A stretch of 64,000 nt of DNA, taken from assembly GCA_963818855.1 (NCBI GenBank), contig CAWFUH010000003.1, positions 248,001 to 312,000 of the forward strand, read 5' to 3'. A model generated the notes under the pieces. The model was not told where the DNA came from. It did not search any database and saw only the letters and a list, made by a program, of their open reading frames with translations. The first letter of the stretch is position 1. The number at the start of each line of letters is the position of its first letter. The position numbers and the translations under genes were made by a program. Source of the DNA: Bog-159 sp963818855. Lineage in GTDB: Bacteria > Acidobacteriota > Terriglobia > Bryobacterales > Bryobacteraceae. Shown here piece by piece: positions 37,146 through 46,417 of the stretch.

Positions 37146-37456
37146 AGCAGATCCAGCGGGATCTCGGTCACCCCGGGTCGGTCTTGTTTTCTGGCTCTGG
37201 CAGTGCGATAAAGAGAATCACGGCTGGTATGAAGGCTGGCCCTGACCGTCGCTGCCAAGTTTCGATCTGGTGACTGGCCTTCACCCTCCAAGTAAAGTCA
37301 GTTCCGAACGAAAAAACAATACCGCTTTGCGCTGGCGGCCGCGCTCCCCTCACTCAGAACATTGGCCGGTAAACATGGCGTATCCGGACAGAATCCTATG
37401 ATCACCGCGGCCACGATTGCCGCTGTGATCATCACCTTCGCGAATTGCAGTTGTGG
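37146..37456. other. non-coding stretch at the broken right end of the IS21-like element
   Basis: No recognisable gene or repeat. It begins at the point where istB similarity is lost and may contain the deletion scar. Confidence 0.4.
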
Positions 37457-37774
37457 CTACTTCCCGTATTTTTTGACAGCCTCGCCAATAGACGGACCCG
37501 CCTTGCCAAGATCTTCCGGGGTCATGACCGGACGTATCGAGACTTTTGCGTTGAAGGCGAGAAACCAAGGCTCAGCGACCGCCGGAATCTGCGATGTGTC
37601 CTTCATGTCGAAAACGATGGAGCCCGACCGATTGCCGCTGTCGTCGGCTAAGAAATAGGCTGCTTCCGGTTTGAGATCGGCCAGTATTCCCTCGATCGTG
37701 GAACCCAGGGTTCCAGCCTTGGCGGCGGCATTTCCGGCCTCCACGGGAATCGATACTCTCAGCAACATCCGCAT
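37457..37774 (-). CDS. small conserved hypothetical protein (105 aa)
   Basis: MRMLLRVSIPVEAGNAAAKA, then EGILADLKPEAAYFLADDSG and SIVFDMKDTSQIPAVAEPWF. It resembles short single-domain ferredoxin-like-fold proteins found in Actinobacteria and Acidobacteria, annotated only as hypothetical. AAAGGAGG lies eight bases before the chosen ATG, one of the best ribosome sites in the window. No signal peptide. It appears intact although surrounded by mobile sequence. Confidence 0.75.
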   Translation of the reverse strand: MRMLLRVSIPVEAGNAAAKAGTLGSTIEGILADLKPEAAYFLADDSGNRSGSIVFDMKDTSQIPAVAEPWFLAFNAKVSIRPVMTPEDLGKAGPSIGEAVKKYGK

Positions 37775-38323
37775 ATGAATTTCCTCCTTTAACGAAAGAT
37801 TATACGACAGGTGTGTGGAAGGTCGATCAGGAAGCGCCCAAGTCCTGGATTGCGGCACATCCGGAAGCTATCGCTGCGGGCAGGACTGTCTCGGGGCAGG
37901 CTGGGCCGCCCCATTTCCCATAATCCGCGATTGCGTGCGGCATCGTCCAATTCAAATTCGCGTTTGGTGTTCCGCACGTCAGCGGAGGCGGCTCCATAAG
38001 TCGAAAATTCGGTCAGATCGCCTGTTTTGGGTTGAGTCCGGCCGGCTTCCCCTTTAGCGCACAGTCGAGACTGGCCGGGACGGCCGGTGTTGTCGATCGG
38101 AGAATTCCGAGAATCCGGACGTGCGCTGTGGCCGTCGCTGCCCGAGAATAGTATCCGTTAAGGGGGGAACAACGTGCCGAGCAAGAGGCTTTCACAGTAA
38201 ACTCTACACATTCGCAGTTGTGGAAACCAAATGGCCACTATTTACGCCCCCAGACTCCGGGCCCGGCGAAAGAGCTCGGGCTCGGTTTGGCGTGGTGAGT
38301 TAACCGATTTTCAACGCCGGGAC
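37775..38323. other. no gene seen
   Basis: Several short frames occur in both directions but none shows a family motif or a credible ribosome site. It contains the 5' region of the gene ending at 37457. Confidence 0.4.
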
Positions 38324-38608
38324 CTAATGTACGTCGCTATTTCTCGGCGCGCGCGCGATCGCGGGGCGCCGCTCAGCCTTGATTTCGTCGAGGCGCGTGG
38401 CTTGGCGTGCTTCCGGGTCCACGCGGTAGCAGCCGCACGACCGCGTGCGACCGGCGCGCACCCGTGCGCCGCGCACCAGCACTTGGTTGCCGCAATCGCA
38501 CACCGCCGGCCAGTAGGTATGCTGGCCGCGCATCACCGGCTCCGCTCCGCCGGGGATTCGCAGGCGGCCGAACCGCCGCCCGCGCACGTCGAAAATCAGC
38601 CCTGGCAT
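38324..38608 (-). CDS. small Cys-rich protein of phage/mobile-element type
   Basis: 94 residues: MPGLIFDVRGRRFGRLRI, PAVCDCGNQVLVRGARVRAG, RTRSCGCYRVD. The pattern 'GxRFGRL...W.C.CDCG...V.....L..G.T.SCGC' is widespread in phage and island proteins and is presumed to bind a metal ion through the CxC and CGC pairs. Function unknown. It sits next to the AbiE-type genes. Confidence 0.65.
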   Translation of the reverse strand: MPGLIFDVRGRRFGRLRIPGGAEPVMRGQHTYWPAVCDCGNQVLVRGARVRAGRTRSCGCYRVDPEARQATRLDEIKAERRPAIARAPRNSDVH

Positions 38609-38749
38609 CCCTAAATTAGTTAGTTCATTGTTATTTATTGTCCAGCGACGACCGTATTCCGAAGCTGGTCGGGACCCTGGTTACTCCGAGAGAGCCTCTC
38701 TATCGTTGTCGGGACTTGTGCATAATCCCCGACGTTATGTAAAAATAAA

Positions 38750-39358
38750 ATGGTGCCTATCTTAGGACCTATCGCCAAAATCACGGAGCTCGCCAAAGCC
38801 GCCGGTGTCCTTCGTCCGCGGGATCTCGCGGCTCACGGAATCGCCCGTCAATATCTCCGTCTCGCGGAGCAGCAAGGGCTCGTCGTTCGATCAGGGCGCG
38901 GGCTCTACACCCCAGCCGATGCCGCAATCACGGAGTTCCACACCTTCGCTGAAGCAGCGAAACGCGCGCCGCGAGCGGTTATCTGCCTGCTCTCCGCCCT
39001 CCGGTTTCACGACATTGGAACCGAGAGCCCATTTGAGATCTGGATGGCAATCGGCGAAAAGGATCGCCGCCCGCGTTCGGACAACCCACCGATGCGAATC
39101 GTTCGCTTCTCAAAGCAGTCGCTTGAATTCGGCCAGGAGACACACAACGTTGAGGGAGTGCCAGTTCGCATTTTTTCCGGTGCCAAGACCGTTGCGGATT
39201 GTTTCAAGTATCGAAATAAGATCGGGCTCGATGTCGTACTGGAGGCTCTCCGCGAATCGATCAGGAACCGAAAAGCAACCACGGCTGATCTCTGGCAAGC
39301 CGCCAAAGTCTGCCGAGTCACAAACGTGATGAGGCCGTACATGGAGGCTCTCACTTGA
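38750..39358 (+). CDS. AbiEi-type antitoxin (type IV toxin-antitoxin)
   Basis: 202 residues: an N-terminal winged-helix domain (AGVLRPRDLAAHGIARQYLR, then GRGLYTPADA) and the AbiEi C-terminal domain (APRAVICLLSALRFHDIGTE, then VRIFSGAKTVADCFKYRNKI, then VLEALRESIRNRKATTADLW). AbiEi represses its operon and counteracts the AbiEii nucleotidyltransferase, a phage-exclusion module. It overlaps the toxin gene by 4 bp. No strong ribosome site precedes the ATG. Confidence 0.88.
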   Translation: MVPILGPIAKITELAKAAGVLRPRDLAAHGIARQYLRLAEQQGLVVRSGRGLYTPADAAITEFHTFAEAAKRAPRAVICLLSALRFHDIGTESPFEIWMAIGEKDRRPRSDNPPMRIVRFSKQSLEFGQETHNVEGVPVRIFSGAKTVADCFKYRNKIGLDVVLEALRESIRNRKATTADLWQAAKVCRVTNVMRPYMEALT

Positions 39359-39585
39359 AGCCGGTCAAATCCCGGATCACCGCAGCATCCGTCCGCCAGA
39401 AGCTTTTGAATCTCGCCACCAGCACCGGCGAGGATTTCGGTCTCGTTCTGACGCGCTACGCATTGGAGCGCCTCCTCTACCGCCTCAGCCAATCGAAATA
39501 CCGAGACCAATTCATTCTGAAAGGGCCCATGCTTTTTCGGCTCTGCGCAAGAATTCGGGAAAGTGGGCAATTGGCGGGGACTTGA
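39355..39585 (+). pseudogene. AbiEii nucleotidyltransferase toxin, truncated before its active site
   Basis: The first 60 residues follow AbiEii (RQKLLNLATSTGEDFGLVLT, RYALERLLYRLSQSKYRDQF, ILKGPMLFRL). The next element should be the 'RxTxDxD' catalytic motif, but the frame ends in CARIRESGQLAGT and a stop at 39585. The rest of the gene (about 200 residues) is absent. The antitoxin therefore has no toxin partner here. Confidence 0.8.
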
Positions 39586-40500
39586 GCGTTTTACCTTCCT
39601 GGGATTGTCCGCGTCATGGCCGATCCTGAGGAACGACGCTCTGCGGTGAGGTCTGCTGAGTTCTGGGGCCTTTGAGAGTGTCGGGCCGTTGGTCCTTGGG
39701 CGTTCGTATGCGAGTCGAAAATGAGCGTAACCGTTGATTTCACTGGGTATTGTGCGACCGCTTTTGTGGAGCGGTACCGCCCGGGTGGCCATAGCATCCG
39801 GCCGCGAAGTGTTGGGACAGACCGTATATCGGACGGAGGTAGACGCCGGCTCGTATTAGGCGCAGCCTGAAAACGGAGAAATTGGGCGCCGCTCGTTAGG
39901 CGCAAGCGGTGGACTCCAAGACTCACCGAAACACCCATGAATAGTGGCGACGACACACATCCGAAGCCGACGAACCTTGACCAAGCCAGCGGGCCCAAAT
40001 CACCGAACCCAATGAAAATGGGGTCCACCACGAATTCCTGCGGAGAGCCCTTTTTTCCCCAGCGGGCGCGGCCAGTGCCGAGAGTGAATCGTCAGGGTCA
40101 TGGCCACCAAGCGGACCCTGGCAAAATCGGGACGAACCGAGCCCTCAATCAAAGGAAGCACTGTCACAGGTCCGATCGAACGAACCTCTTGTCGCATTGC
40201 CTAAACAAGATTCTGAAACTCGGCAAGACTGAAACGGCATTATGCCTGGGGGGACGAATCCGAAGGTGTCTGTTTGCGGACTTGGAGGGCGAATCGAACG
40301 GTCGAAGGTTTCTTTGCACCGCCGCCATGGATGGAGGCAGAATGTCGACGATCCAACCTGAGTGGACCGTGGCAAAACCGTGACAAAACCCCTGGCGTTG
40401 AGGTAACTTGGGTTGCCTTTGAGCGAAAAGCAGATTCCCCAAGTTGTTGAAAACCTCAGAAGTGGAGGTGAACCTAAAGAAGCTTTGGAGCGGGTTGCGG
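39586..40500. other. about 900 bases without a recognisable gene, inside an island edge
   Basis: A frame at 39937-40383 (148 codons, plus) and frames on the opposite strand lack family similarity and ribosome sites. Composition is lower in GC than the surrounding core. I see nothing that I can name. Confidence 0.4.
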
Positions 40501-40542
40501 TGCTTAGAAGGCAGATGCTCTATCCGCCTGAGCAACGCGCCC
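40501..40542 (-). tRNA. 5' half of a tRNA-Arg(TCT) gene (attachment-site remnant)
   Basis: The minus strand reads gggcgcgttgctcaggcgga then tagagcatctgccttctaag ca: acceptor strand, D-arm (GCTC/GAGC) and anticodon loop CTTCTAA with anticodon TCT. Agreement with tRNA-Arg ends after the third base of the 3' anticodon stem. The variable loop, T-arm and 3' acceptor strand are missing, so it is not a working tRNA. About 100 bp away lies the 3' end of a broken integrase, the expected geometry of an att site. Confidence 0.75.
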
Positions 40543-40642
40543 ACCTCATTCCTTTATTGATTCTAAACTACTTCCGGCTTCGTAACCATCCCGATTCCTG
40601 CTTCCTTCGGCCAAACTGTATCAATACTCTATCAAAGCCCCT

Positions 40643-41640
40643 TCAGTTTGGCCTGCCTGTATCCAAACTCCGGCCCTGCTCATTCGCGTGGCGATTGAGC
40701 TTCTGCAACGCCTCGCGCTTCATCTGCAACTTCATCTGCGAATACTTCTTGAACACCTGAGCGTCAGCCTGCCCGTAGCAATTGCATGACCCACTTATCT
40801 GCGACGCCTCCAGCGGAAAGCCACGTTGCGTAGGTGGAGCGCAGATCATAAATCCGAAAATACGGGACACCGGCGCGGCGCAGGCGTCGCCCGCCAAGCC
40901 GTCTTGAAGCCCTTCTGATGGCCGCGCGGATTGTCGCTGCTCGGGAACACCCACGACCCTTTGCCTCCCACTCGGATCTGGTTCTCAACTGCCTGAAGTG
41001 CCTCATCGGTCAACGGCACCTCGGCGACTCCATTTGCTGTCTTGGAATCTGAAATTCAGACCGTCTTGTTTGACAGATCGATATGGTCCTTGCGCGTGGT
41101 GGTCAGCTCTTTGTAACACCCGAAAGCCCGTTTCCGTGATAATCCGGACCGCATTGGCCAGGTAAACGGGCGCGTGAAATTCGACCTGCCGTTGCTCGGA
41201 CCACGTCATGTAATGGGGCCGAAACAACCCCTTGACGCGGATCGGGAATACCACACTCCGGCGCGGATTTGCCGATAGCAACTTCTTTTGTATCTGGCCG
41301 AGCTCGACGAACCCCTTCAACGTCTCACACCGAACCCGCTGTTTGAGCCGCGAGCGCAAATACAAGTCGATCTCGTCAGCCCTCAGCACGCCAGCGGCTT
41401 GCATGCGAACGAATCGTTAAGGTGCTTTAGCTCTCGCATATTCGCCTGACGGGTCTCTGCTTCCCGTTGCGGCGGCTGCGAATAGTTCTGCAGAAAAAAT
41501 CCGCCCAATCACGGAACAGCAGTTGCTCACCTTTGCGGACTACCTCAAGGACATTCTGGTCGCGGGCAGTGAGGCGCTCCCGCAGCTTTCGATTCGCCTC
41601 CTGCCAATCCGTACACCCCGTTTATTCAAATTTATTCAAA
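40643..41640 (-). pseudogene. int: phage-type tyrosine integrase, several frameshifts
   Basis: Pieces in two or more frames give the C-terminal catalytic domain: PVYLANAVRIITETGFRV, LTDEAL region, RRAGVPYFRIYDLRSTYATW, LSAGGVADKWVMQLLR, then VFKKYSQMKLQMKREALQKL. The box II 'HxLRH' is changed to 'YDLRS', and Tyr is kept in KKYSQMK. The N-terminal part (41400-41640) is fragmentary. Enough remains to call a site-specific integrase of an integrated element. Confidence 0.65.
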
Positions 41641-41718
41641 TCGCGCTTGCCGCGCGTATCACGCTAGTGCATCCACCATATCGCACTCTCCTTTCGTCGA
41701 TATAAAACACCGTCATGT

Positions 41719-41940
41719 TTACTCGGTCTTGGCATTCTCCACCTCCTGGTGAAACTGCGCGCGGAAGGACTCGAGATCCGACATCAAAAAACGAGTGTTC
41801 CGGCCCATCACGCGGAGATGAGTAATCCGCTTTCGCTCTACCCAAAGATACACCGTTTAGGAACTCACGCCAAGAAACCGGGCACCCTCTCTCACGGTCA
41901 AGGGTAGTTCCGAGTGCGAGCGGCGCACTTCCGGTGCCAT
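41719..41940 (-). pseudogene. excisionase-type helix-turn-helix protein with one in-frame stop
   Basis: Start ATG 41940: MAPEVRRSHSELPLTVREGA, RFLGVSS, then a TAA (41857-41859), then TVYLWVERKRITHLRVMGRN and TRFLMSDLESFRAQFHQE to the stop at 41719. The pattern 'LTVREAARFLGVSxxTVYLWVERK' is the MerR-like excisionase/HTH_17 motif. A single C-to-T change (CAA to TAA) explains the stop. It lies directly upstream of the integrase, in the usual xis-int order. Confidence 0.7.
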
Positions 41941-42104
41941 TGCGAAATTCGATGTCTGATCGGCGTTTTGGCGCAGTGAAGGGGTATAGCCGATTACCGT
42001 GACGAATCCGTTCATTAGGGCGCCACTACCCGGGCGAGTTGATCTGCAGTGCGTTCGCTGATATCTCCGCTATCCGCAAGCCCGCGAAGAAAAGAGATTT
42101 GGTC

Positions 42105-42235
42105 ATGAAAGTAGGATTCATAGGCGCCGGTACTGTAACGGGCACGTTTGGCCGCCATTTGTTAACCGCTGGTCACACCATAGTCGTATCAAACTCCAGA
42201 GGTCCGGAGACACTCGCTGATTTTGTCGGTGATCT
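42105..42235 (+). pseudogene. N-terminal stub of an F420/NADP-dependent oxidoreductase-like gene
   Basis: MKVGFIGAGTVTGTFGRHLL, then TAGHTIVVSNSRGPETLADF: the Rossmann GxGxxG motif and first strands of the F420_oxidored family. After about 44 residues similarity ends abruptly at the GloVer fragment beginning near 42240. The junction is in a continuous reading frame for another 40 codons, but these belong to no family. A deletion or recombination has joined two genes. Confidence 0.6.
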
Positions 42236-42239
42236 CGGT

Positions 42240-43098
42240 CCAGACGACCGGCCCGGGGACCGCAAAGATCTGTTTTGGTCTGCCGTCAGCGCCGGTCTTC
42301 TTACTCTATTTCCGGCTGGGTTCCACGACTTACGCAGGCGCCTTAACCGGGGAGGGTTGTGAGCCCGGGAGTTGCGGGGTGGTGTTCAAACTGACACCGC
42401 CAGCGGCGGGCGGCGCTTGGGCGGAAACAACGCTCTATAGCTTCACGGGAGAGGCGGACGGGGAGACCCGTTATCAGGTTTGGTCTCGGACTCGTCCGGC
42501 ACCCTTCACGGCACCACTCAGGGAGGCTCGAACGCGGTCGGAACAGTATTCAAGCTGACGGCGCCCCCCGTGGAAGGGCAGTCCTGGACCGAGAAAGTGC
42601 TCTACAGTTTCAATGGAGTGCCGGACGGCGCGAATCCTATCGCAGGCGCCGCGACTCGGCCGGCCGGATTTACGGCACAACGGAACACGGCGGTTTGGGC
42701 TGGGGAGTCGCGTTTGAGCTGGATCCGAGCGGCAAAGAGACCGTGCTTTACAGCTCCACGGGAGGCACAGACGGCTCCATACCGCAGGCGGGCCTACTGC
42801 TCGGCAGAGCAGGCAACCTTTACGGGACTACCTTCGGGGGCGGCACGGGCCCTTGCAGGCTATATCCTGGCGGCTGCGGAGTCGTGTTTAAGCTGTCGAA
42901 ACAGGCAACGGCCGTCGCGGCTCTTGGACCGAGTCGGTGCTCCACAACTTTATGGGAGGTCCGACAGAAGGCGCGAACCTCTCCGCGGTCGTGATCGCCG
43001 ACAAGGCCTGCATTCTCTACGGCACCACTTACTGCGGCGGGAGTGGCGAATGCACTTCCGGCCTCCGGTGCGGCGTAGCGTTCAAGCTTGAACCTTGA
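42240..43098 (+). pseudogene. GloVer-type tandem-repeat protein, frame broken several times
   Basis: Repeats are recognisable in three frames: SCGVVFKLTPPAAGGAWAET, SDSSGTLHGTTQGGSNAVGT, VFKLTAPPVEGQSWTEKVLY, GLLLGRAGNLYGTTFGGGTG and YGTTYCGGSGECTSG. The start and signal peptide are missing. It has lost its 5' end to the junction with the oxidoreductase stub. Confidence 0.65.
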
Positions 43099-43378
43099 CG
43101 GCCGATTCGCCGTTAACGTAGTTATGTGAAATTCGCCGCACGTATCGGCATTTGCAAAGACACGTTGGCATTGTAAACAGTTGGGAGCGATAGGAGATTA
43201 CCTCCGCAACCTGCCAAGAATCGCCAGTTATCCTCGGTGACCCAAGTGGCTAGGGATTTACGGTGTTAATAGTGGATAATCCCTGCCGTTCTCCAAGAGA
43301 GAGCAAGAGCACAGCCCAAGCGTTCCTGTCCCGAACGATTGGGTCCAATGGGTGAGTCTCACCCCTGGCGCCACAAGA

Positions 43379-46300
43379 TTACAGTCGCTGCCGAGCAAGC
43401 CCGGCGTACTCCGCGCGGGCCTGCTTTAGTAAGGGGATATCGGGGTCGGCGTCTTTCCAGAGGGCTAAGAAATCCCGGTAGGCAGCCTGCGCTTTGGCCG
43501 TTTCGCCGGCAAGCGCATATGCCTGGCCGATGCCAAGATGCGCGAGTGCTCCGACCAAGAAGTTCCCGACCACACCAGCGTGATCCAGAATCTTCTGGAA
43601 TTCCGCGACGGCCAAAGGGCCCTGATGCGTTGCCAGATACGCCTCGCCCCGTAAGTAAACAGGACAGAGAGCGAAGTTCAAAGATGATATCAGCCCCGTT
43701 TCGTACGGTTCAGAAACCGCGAGCAACGCAATGGCCGCACGGGGGTTCCTGCGCTCGGTGCCACGACTCAGATCAGTACCCGCCCGGATCATTGGCAGGT
43801 ATTCGAGTTGCACGACCGTGTCTTCCGGGAAGCGCTTGGCAAGATCGTTGGCCAGCCGGGTGGCTTCGCCGGCGTCACCTGCCAGGGCCAACGCAAGCGC
43901 TGAGATCGCCTCTACATCCTTCCCGTTAGAGATTGCGAGCCCGGCCTGCGCTTGGCGTTTTGCCTGAGCAAAGTTGCCCACCAGGGCTTCGCACAGCGCA
44001 GCTTCCGCCTGATAGCCGCCCGCAAATTCCTTCTCATTCCTCCGCATTGCAGCAGCAACAGCCCGCCGCGTCAGCTCCGAGTCTATCGCAAACTTACCTG
44101 CGTAAGCGGCGCTAACCGATTCGAAGTAAGACATTGCGTCTTCTGTACTCCGCAACATAAGTGTGGCAGCTTCCCTCTGCATCCCCGTCGGATCATGCTG
44201 CAGGAAATCAATCAAGTACAGGACGAAGTGATAGGACCGCAGGTCAAGATGATGGGCTTGCGCTTCGCGGATCGTGGCCTTGGCTTCTTCCGGACGGTTC
44301 AGGTACATGTACATACGGGCAAGACGGTCGTACTCAAGCTCGCCTCCGGGGTTCAGTTTCAGGGCGTGCTGCGCCGCTACGAGGCCTTTCTCGTACTCGC
44401 CCAGCATAATGTAGATGTCCACCACCGAGAGACTGGCGTCGCGCGGGTAAGTCTGCGCCCATAACTCGAAAGCCTCTTGGGCCTCGCCCAGATTGTTAGT
44501 GACCCAACTCTCATAGTTTGACTTGATGAAGAACTTTTCGCGCACGCTGACTCGTTCGCGCAGCTCGTAAGCCTTGCGGAGGTACTCGGCTGCTAGTTCG
44601 GTTTCACCGTTATACGCGTAGATCATCCCCAGATGCGCATAGGCCATGGCAAGATTCGGATCCAGGCTGATAGCGCGCTGGTATCGCCCAATGGCGGCCG
44701 GGTAGTCACCCTTCACAACCTGCGCCTGATACGCAAGGCCATAGGCTTGCAGCGCTTCCAGCGAGCCAGTAGTGACGCTCTCCGGCGGCGCATCGTACCT
44801 TTCGACCGAGTCCGGCGACTCGCCTAGCCTCCGGCGGATCTTCGTGGCCGTCTCTGCCAGCGCCCTCAGTACCTTGTCCTTGCTGCTGGCCTTCACCTGT
44901 TCTTGCGCCAGTGCGTCTCCGCTCTCGCAGTGCACCGCCCGCAACCCCAGCACGTACTGACTACCGGAGCTGGAGATGAAACCTTCGATGGTCGCAGCAC
45001 TACCCGTACGCCGGCAGACCTCGCGGGCCAGTTCGGGCGTGAGCCGGGCGTCTTTAGGCTGGGTCATCAGGACGAGTGTCTCCGCGATGCGCTCGTCGGG
45101 AAGCAGGTTCAGAAACGGCGACTGCTCCAGTTGTGCGGAGAGCCCCTGACGCAGCGCGCCATTGAAGACGGAATCGCCGGTGGCGTTGGAAAAGTCCGCG
45201 AGGACGACGGTGTCTGCACTGGTGAGCTTCGGCGCTGCGCGCCCTCGTAAGTAGTAGAGACCGGCCGCGATCGCTACAAGAAACAGGATCCCCGCCGCCA
45301 CTGCACTTTTCCGGCGGCCGAACCCCCGGAACTGTCGGCCGCCGCCCTTGCCTGACGCAATATTCCGCTGCAGTCGTGTCAGATCGGTCCGCATCTCGGC
45401 TGCTGACTGGTAACGCTGGGCGCAGTCTTTTTCGAGCGCTTTGGCGATGACGCGCTCCAGTTCCGGCGGCAGCCCCGGATTGAGGCGCAGCGGCGGTTCC
45501 GGCACGCGGTTCATGATGGCCTCGCAGATCACCGCCATGTTGTTGCCGCCGAAGGGCTGCCGTCCAGTGGCCATCTCGTACAGCACTAGGCCGAGGTTGA
45601 AAATATCCGTGCGCGCATCGAGTTCCTCGCCGCGGACTTGTTCGGGCGACATGTAGCCTGGAGTACCCGCCGCCGTGCCCATTGCCGTCAGTACATCATC
45701 GGCGGTGGTGGCCGTCCGCCCGGATGGAGCCCCGGCTGCGTCCGCTTTGAGAACCGCCAGCTTGGCTAGGCCGAAGTCGAGAATCTTCGCATCCCCCCTG
45801 GCTGTGATGAAAATATTTGCCGGCTTGATGTCGCGATGGACGATACCGCGCGCGTGGGCTGCCTCGATCCCGTCGGCGATTTGGATGCCCCAATGGAGCA
45901 GCGACTCGAGCGGCACCGGCTGCTGGCCGATGCGGTGATTCAACGTGACACCCTCCAGGAGTTCCATCACCAGGAATGGATGGCCATCCTGCTCGCCGAC
46001 CTCGTAGAGAGTGCAGATGTTCGGGTGATTGATGGCCGCCGCGGCGCGAGCTTCCCGCTCGAAGCGCGCGCGCTGGTCGCGGCCAGCGGCTAGGGCCGGC
46101 GGCAGCGTTTTGATGGCGACCTCGCGCTTCAGCCGCAGATCTCGTGCACGGTAGACCTCACCCATGCCGCCTCGGCCAAGCAGTTCCACAATCTCGAAAT
46201 TACCGAGTTTGGCGCCCGTACTCAGCGCTTTGATCGCCGACACGGGGGTGCCTTCAAGGAGGGAATCGGCCTGCTGATCGAGCAGCGACTGCACTTCGGC

Positions 46301-46417
46301 GCGCAGTTGGGGATCATCGGGACAGGCTTCCAGCAGGAATGCGGGGCGCGTCTGGGTAGGCTCTGCCAGCGCGGCCTGATAGAGATCCTCGATCTGCTTC
46401 CAGCGCTCAGCCTGCAT
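43379..46417 (-). CDS. serine/threonine protein kinase with C-terminal TPR array
   Basis: 1012 residues. Kinase domain at about 70-345: glycine loop LLGRGGMGEVYRARD, VAIKTLPPAL (ATP Lys), IVHRDIKPANIFITA (catalytic Asp), ILDFGLAKLAV (metal Asp) and PGYMSPEQVRGEELDARTD. A single membrane helix follows (SAVAAGILFLVAIAAGLYYL, about 368-388). The extracytoplasmic or adaptor part has a TolB-like segment and TPR repeats (YPAAIGRYQRAISLDPNLAM). It overlaps the ECF sigma gene by 11 bp. The pair is typical of Acidobacteriota and Planctomycetota signalling, with the kinase likely regulating the sigma factor or vice versa. Confidence 0.93.
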   Translation of the reverse strand: MQAERWKQIEDLYQAALAEPTQTRPAFLLEACPDDPQLRAEVQSLLDQQADSLLEGTPVSAIKALSTGAKLGNFEIVELLGRGGMGEVYRARDLRLKREVAIKTLPPALAAGRDQRARFEREARAAAAINHPNICTLYEVGEQDGHPFLVMELLEGVTLNHRIGQQPVPLESLLHWGIQIADGIEAAHARGIVHRDIKPANIFITARGDAKILDFGLAKLAVLKADAAGAPSGRTATTADDVLTAMGTAAGTPGYMSPEQVRGEELDARTDIFNLGLVLYEMATGRQPFGGNNMAVICEAIMNRVPEPPLRLNPGLPPELERVIAKALEKDCAQRYQSAAEMRTDLTRLQRNIASGKGGGRQFRGFGRRKSAVAAGILFLVAIAAGLYYLRGRAAPKLTSADTVVLADFSNATGDSVFNGALRQGLSAQLEQSPFLNLLPDERIAETLVLMTQPKDARLTPELAREVCRRTGSAATIEGFISSSGSQYVLGLRAVHCESGDALAQEQVKASSKDKVLRALAETATKIRRRLGESPDSVERYDAPPESVTTGSLEALQAYGLAYQAQVVKGDYPAAIGRYQRAISLDPNLAMAYAHLGMIYAYNGETELAAEYLRKAYELRERVSVREKFFIKSNYESWVTNNLGEAQEAFELWAQTYPRDASLSVVDIYIMLGEYEKGLVAAQHALKLNPGGELEYDRLARMYMYLNRPEEAKATIREAQAHHLDLRSYHFVLYLIDFLQHDPTGMQREAATLMLRSTEDAMSYFESVSAAYAGKFAIDSELTRRAVAAAMRRNEKEFAGGYQAEAALCEALVGNFAQAKRQAQAGLAISNGKDVEAISALALALAGDAGEATRLANDLAKRFPEDTVVQLEYLPMIRAGTDLSRGTERRNPRAAIALLAVSEPYETGLISSLNFALCPVYLRGEAYLATHQGPLAVAEFQKILDHAGVVGNFLVGALAHLGIGQAYALAGETAKAQAAYRDFLALWKDADPDIPLLKQARAEYAGLARQRL

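Larger units (their letters stand above)
30205..37146 (+). mobile_element. large IS21-like element with zinc-finger, parB, istA and istB, truncated on the right and split by a RIT element
   Basis: Gene order is zinc-finger protein, ParB-like protein, IstA (rve integrase), IstB (AAA ATPase), all on the plus strand and closely packed or overlapping. The left limit is placed at short repeats at 30212-30260. The right end is lost: istB breaks off inside its Walker B region at about 37145 and unrelated sequence follows. Without the RIT insertion (32521-35942) the remaining element is about 3.5 kb. Confidence 0.75.

Noticed and set aside
38750..39585. Complete AbiE phage-defence system
   Set aside because: The toxin ends before its catalytic motif, so the system is not functional as read.
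39937..40383. 148-codon plus-strand frame in the island edge
   Set aside because: Low-complexity basic composition, no motif and no start signal; kept as a gap without a gene.
43379..46417. Possible frameshift in the long kinase gene
   Set aside because: All kinase motifs, the membrane helix and the TPR part are in one frame; the gene is intact.
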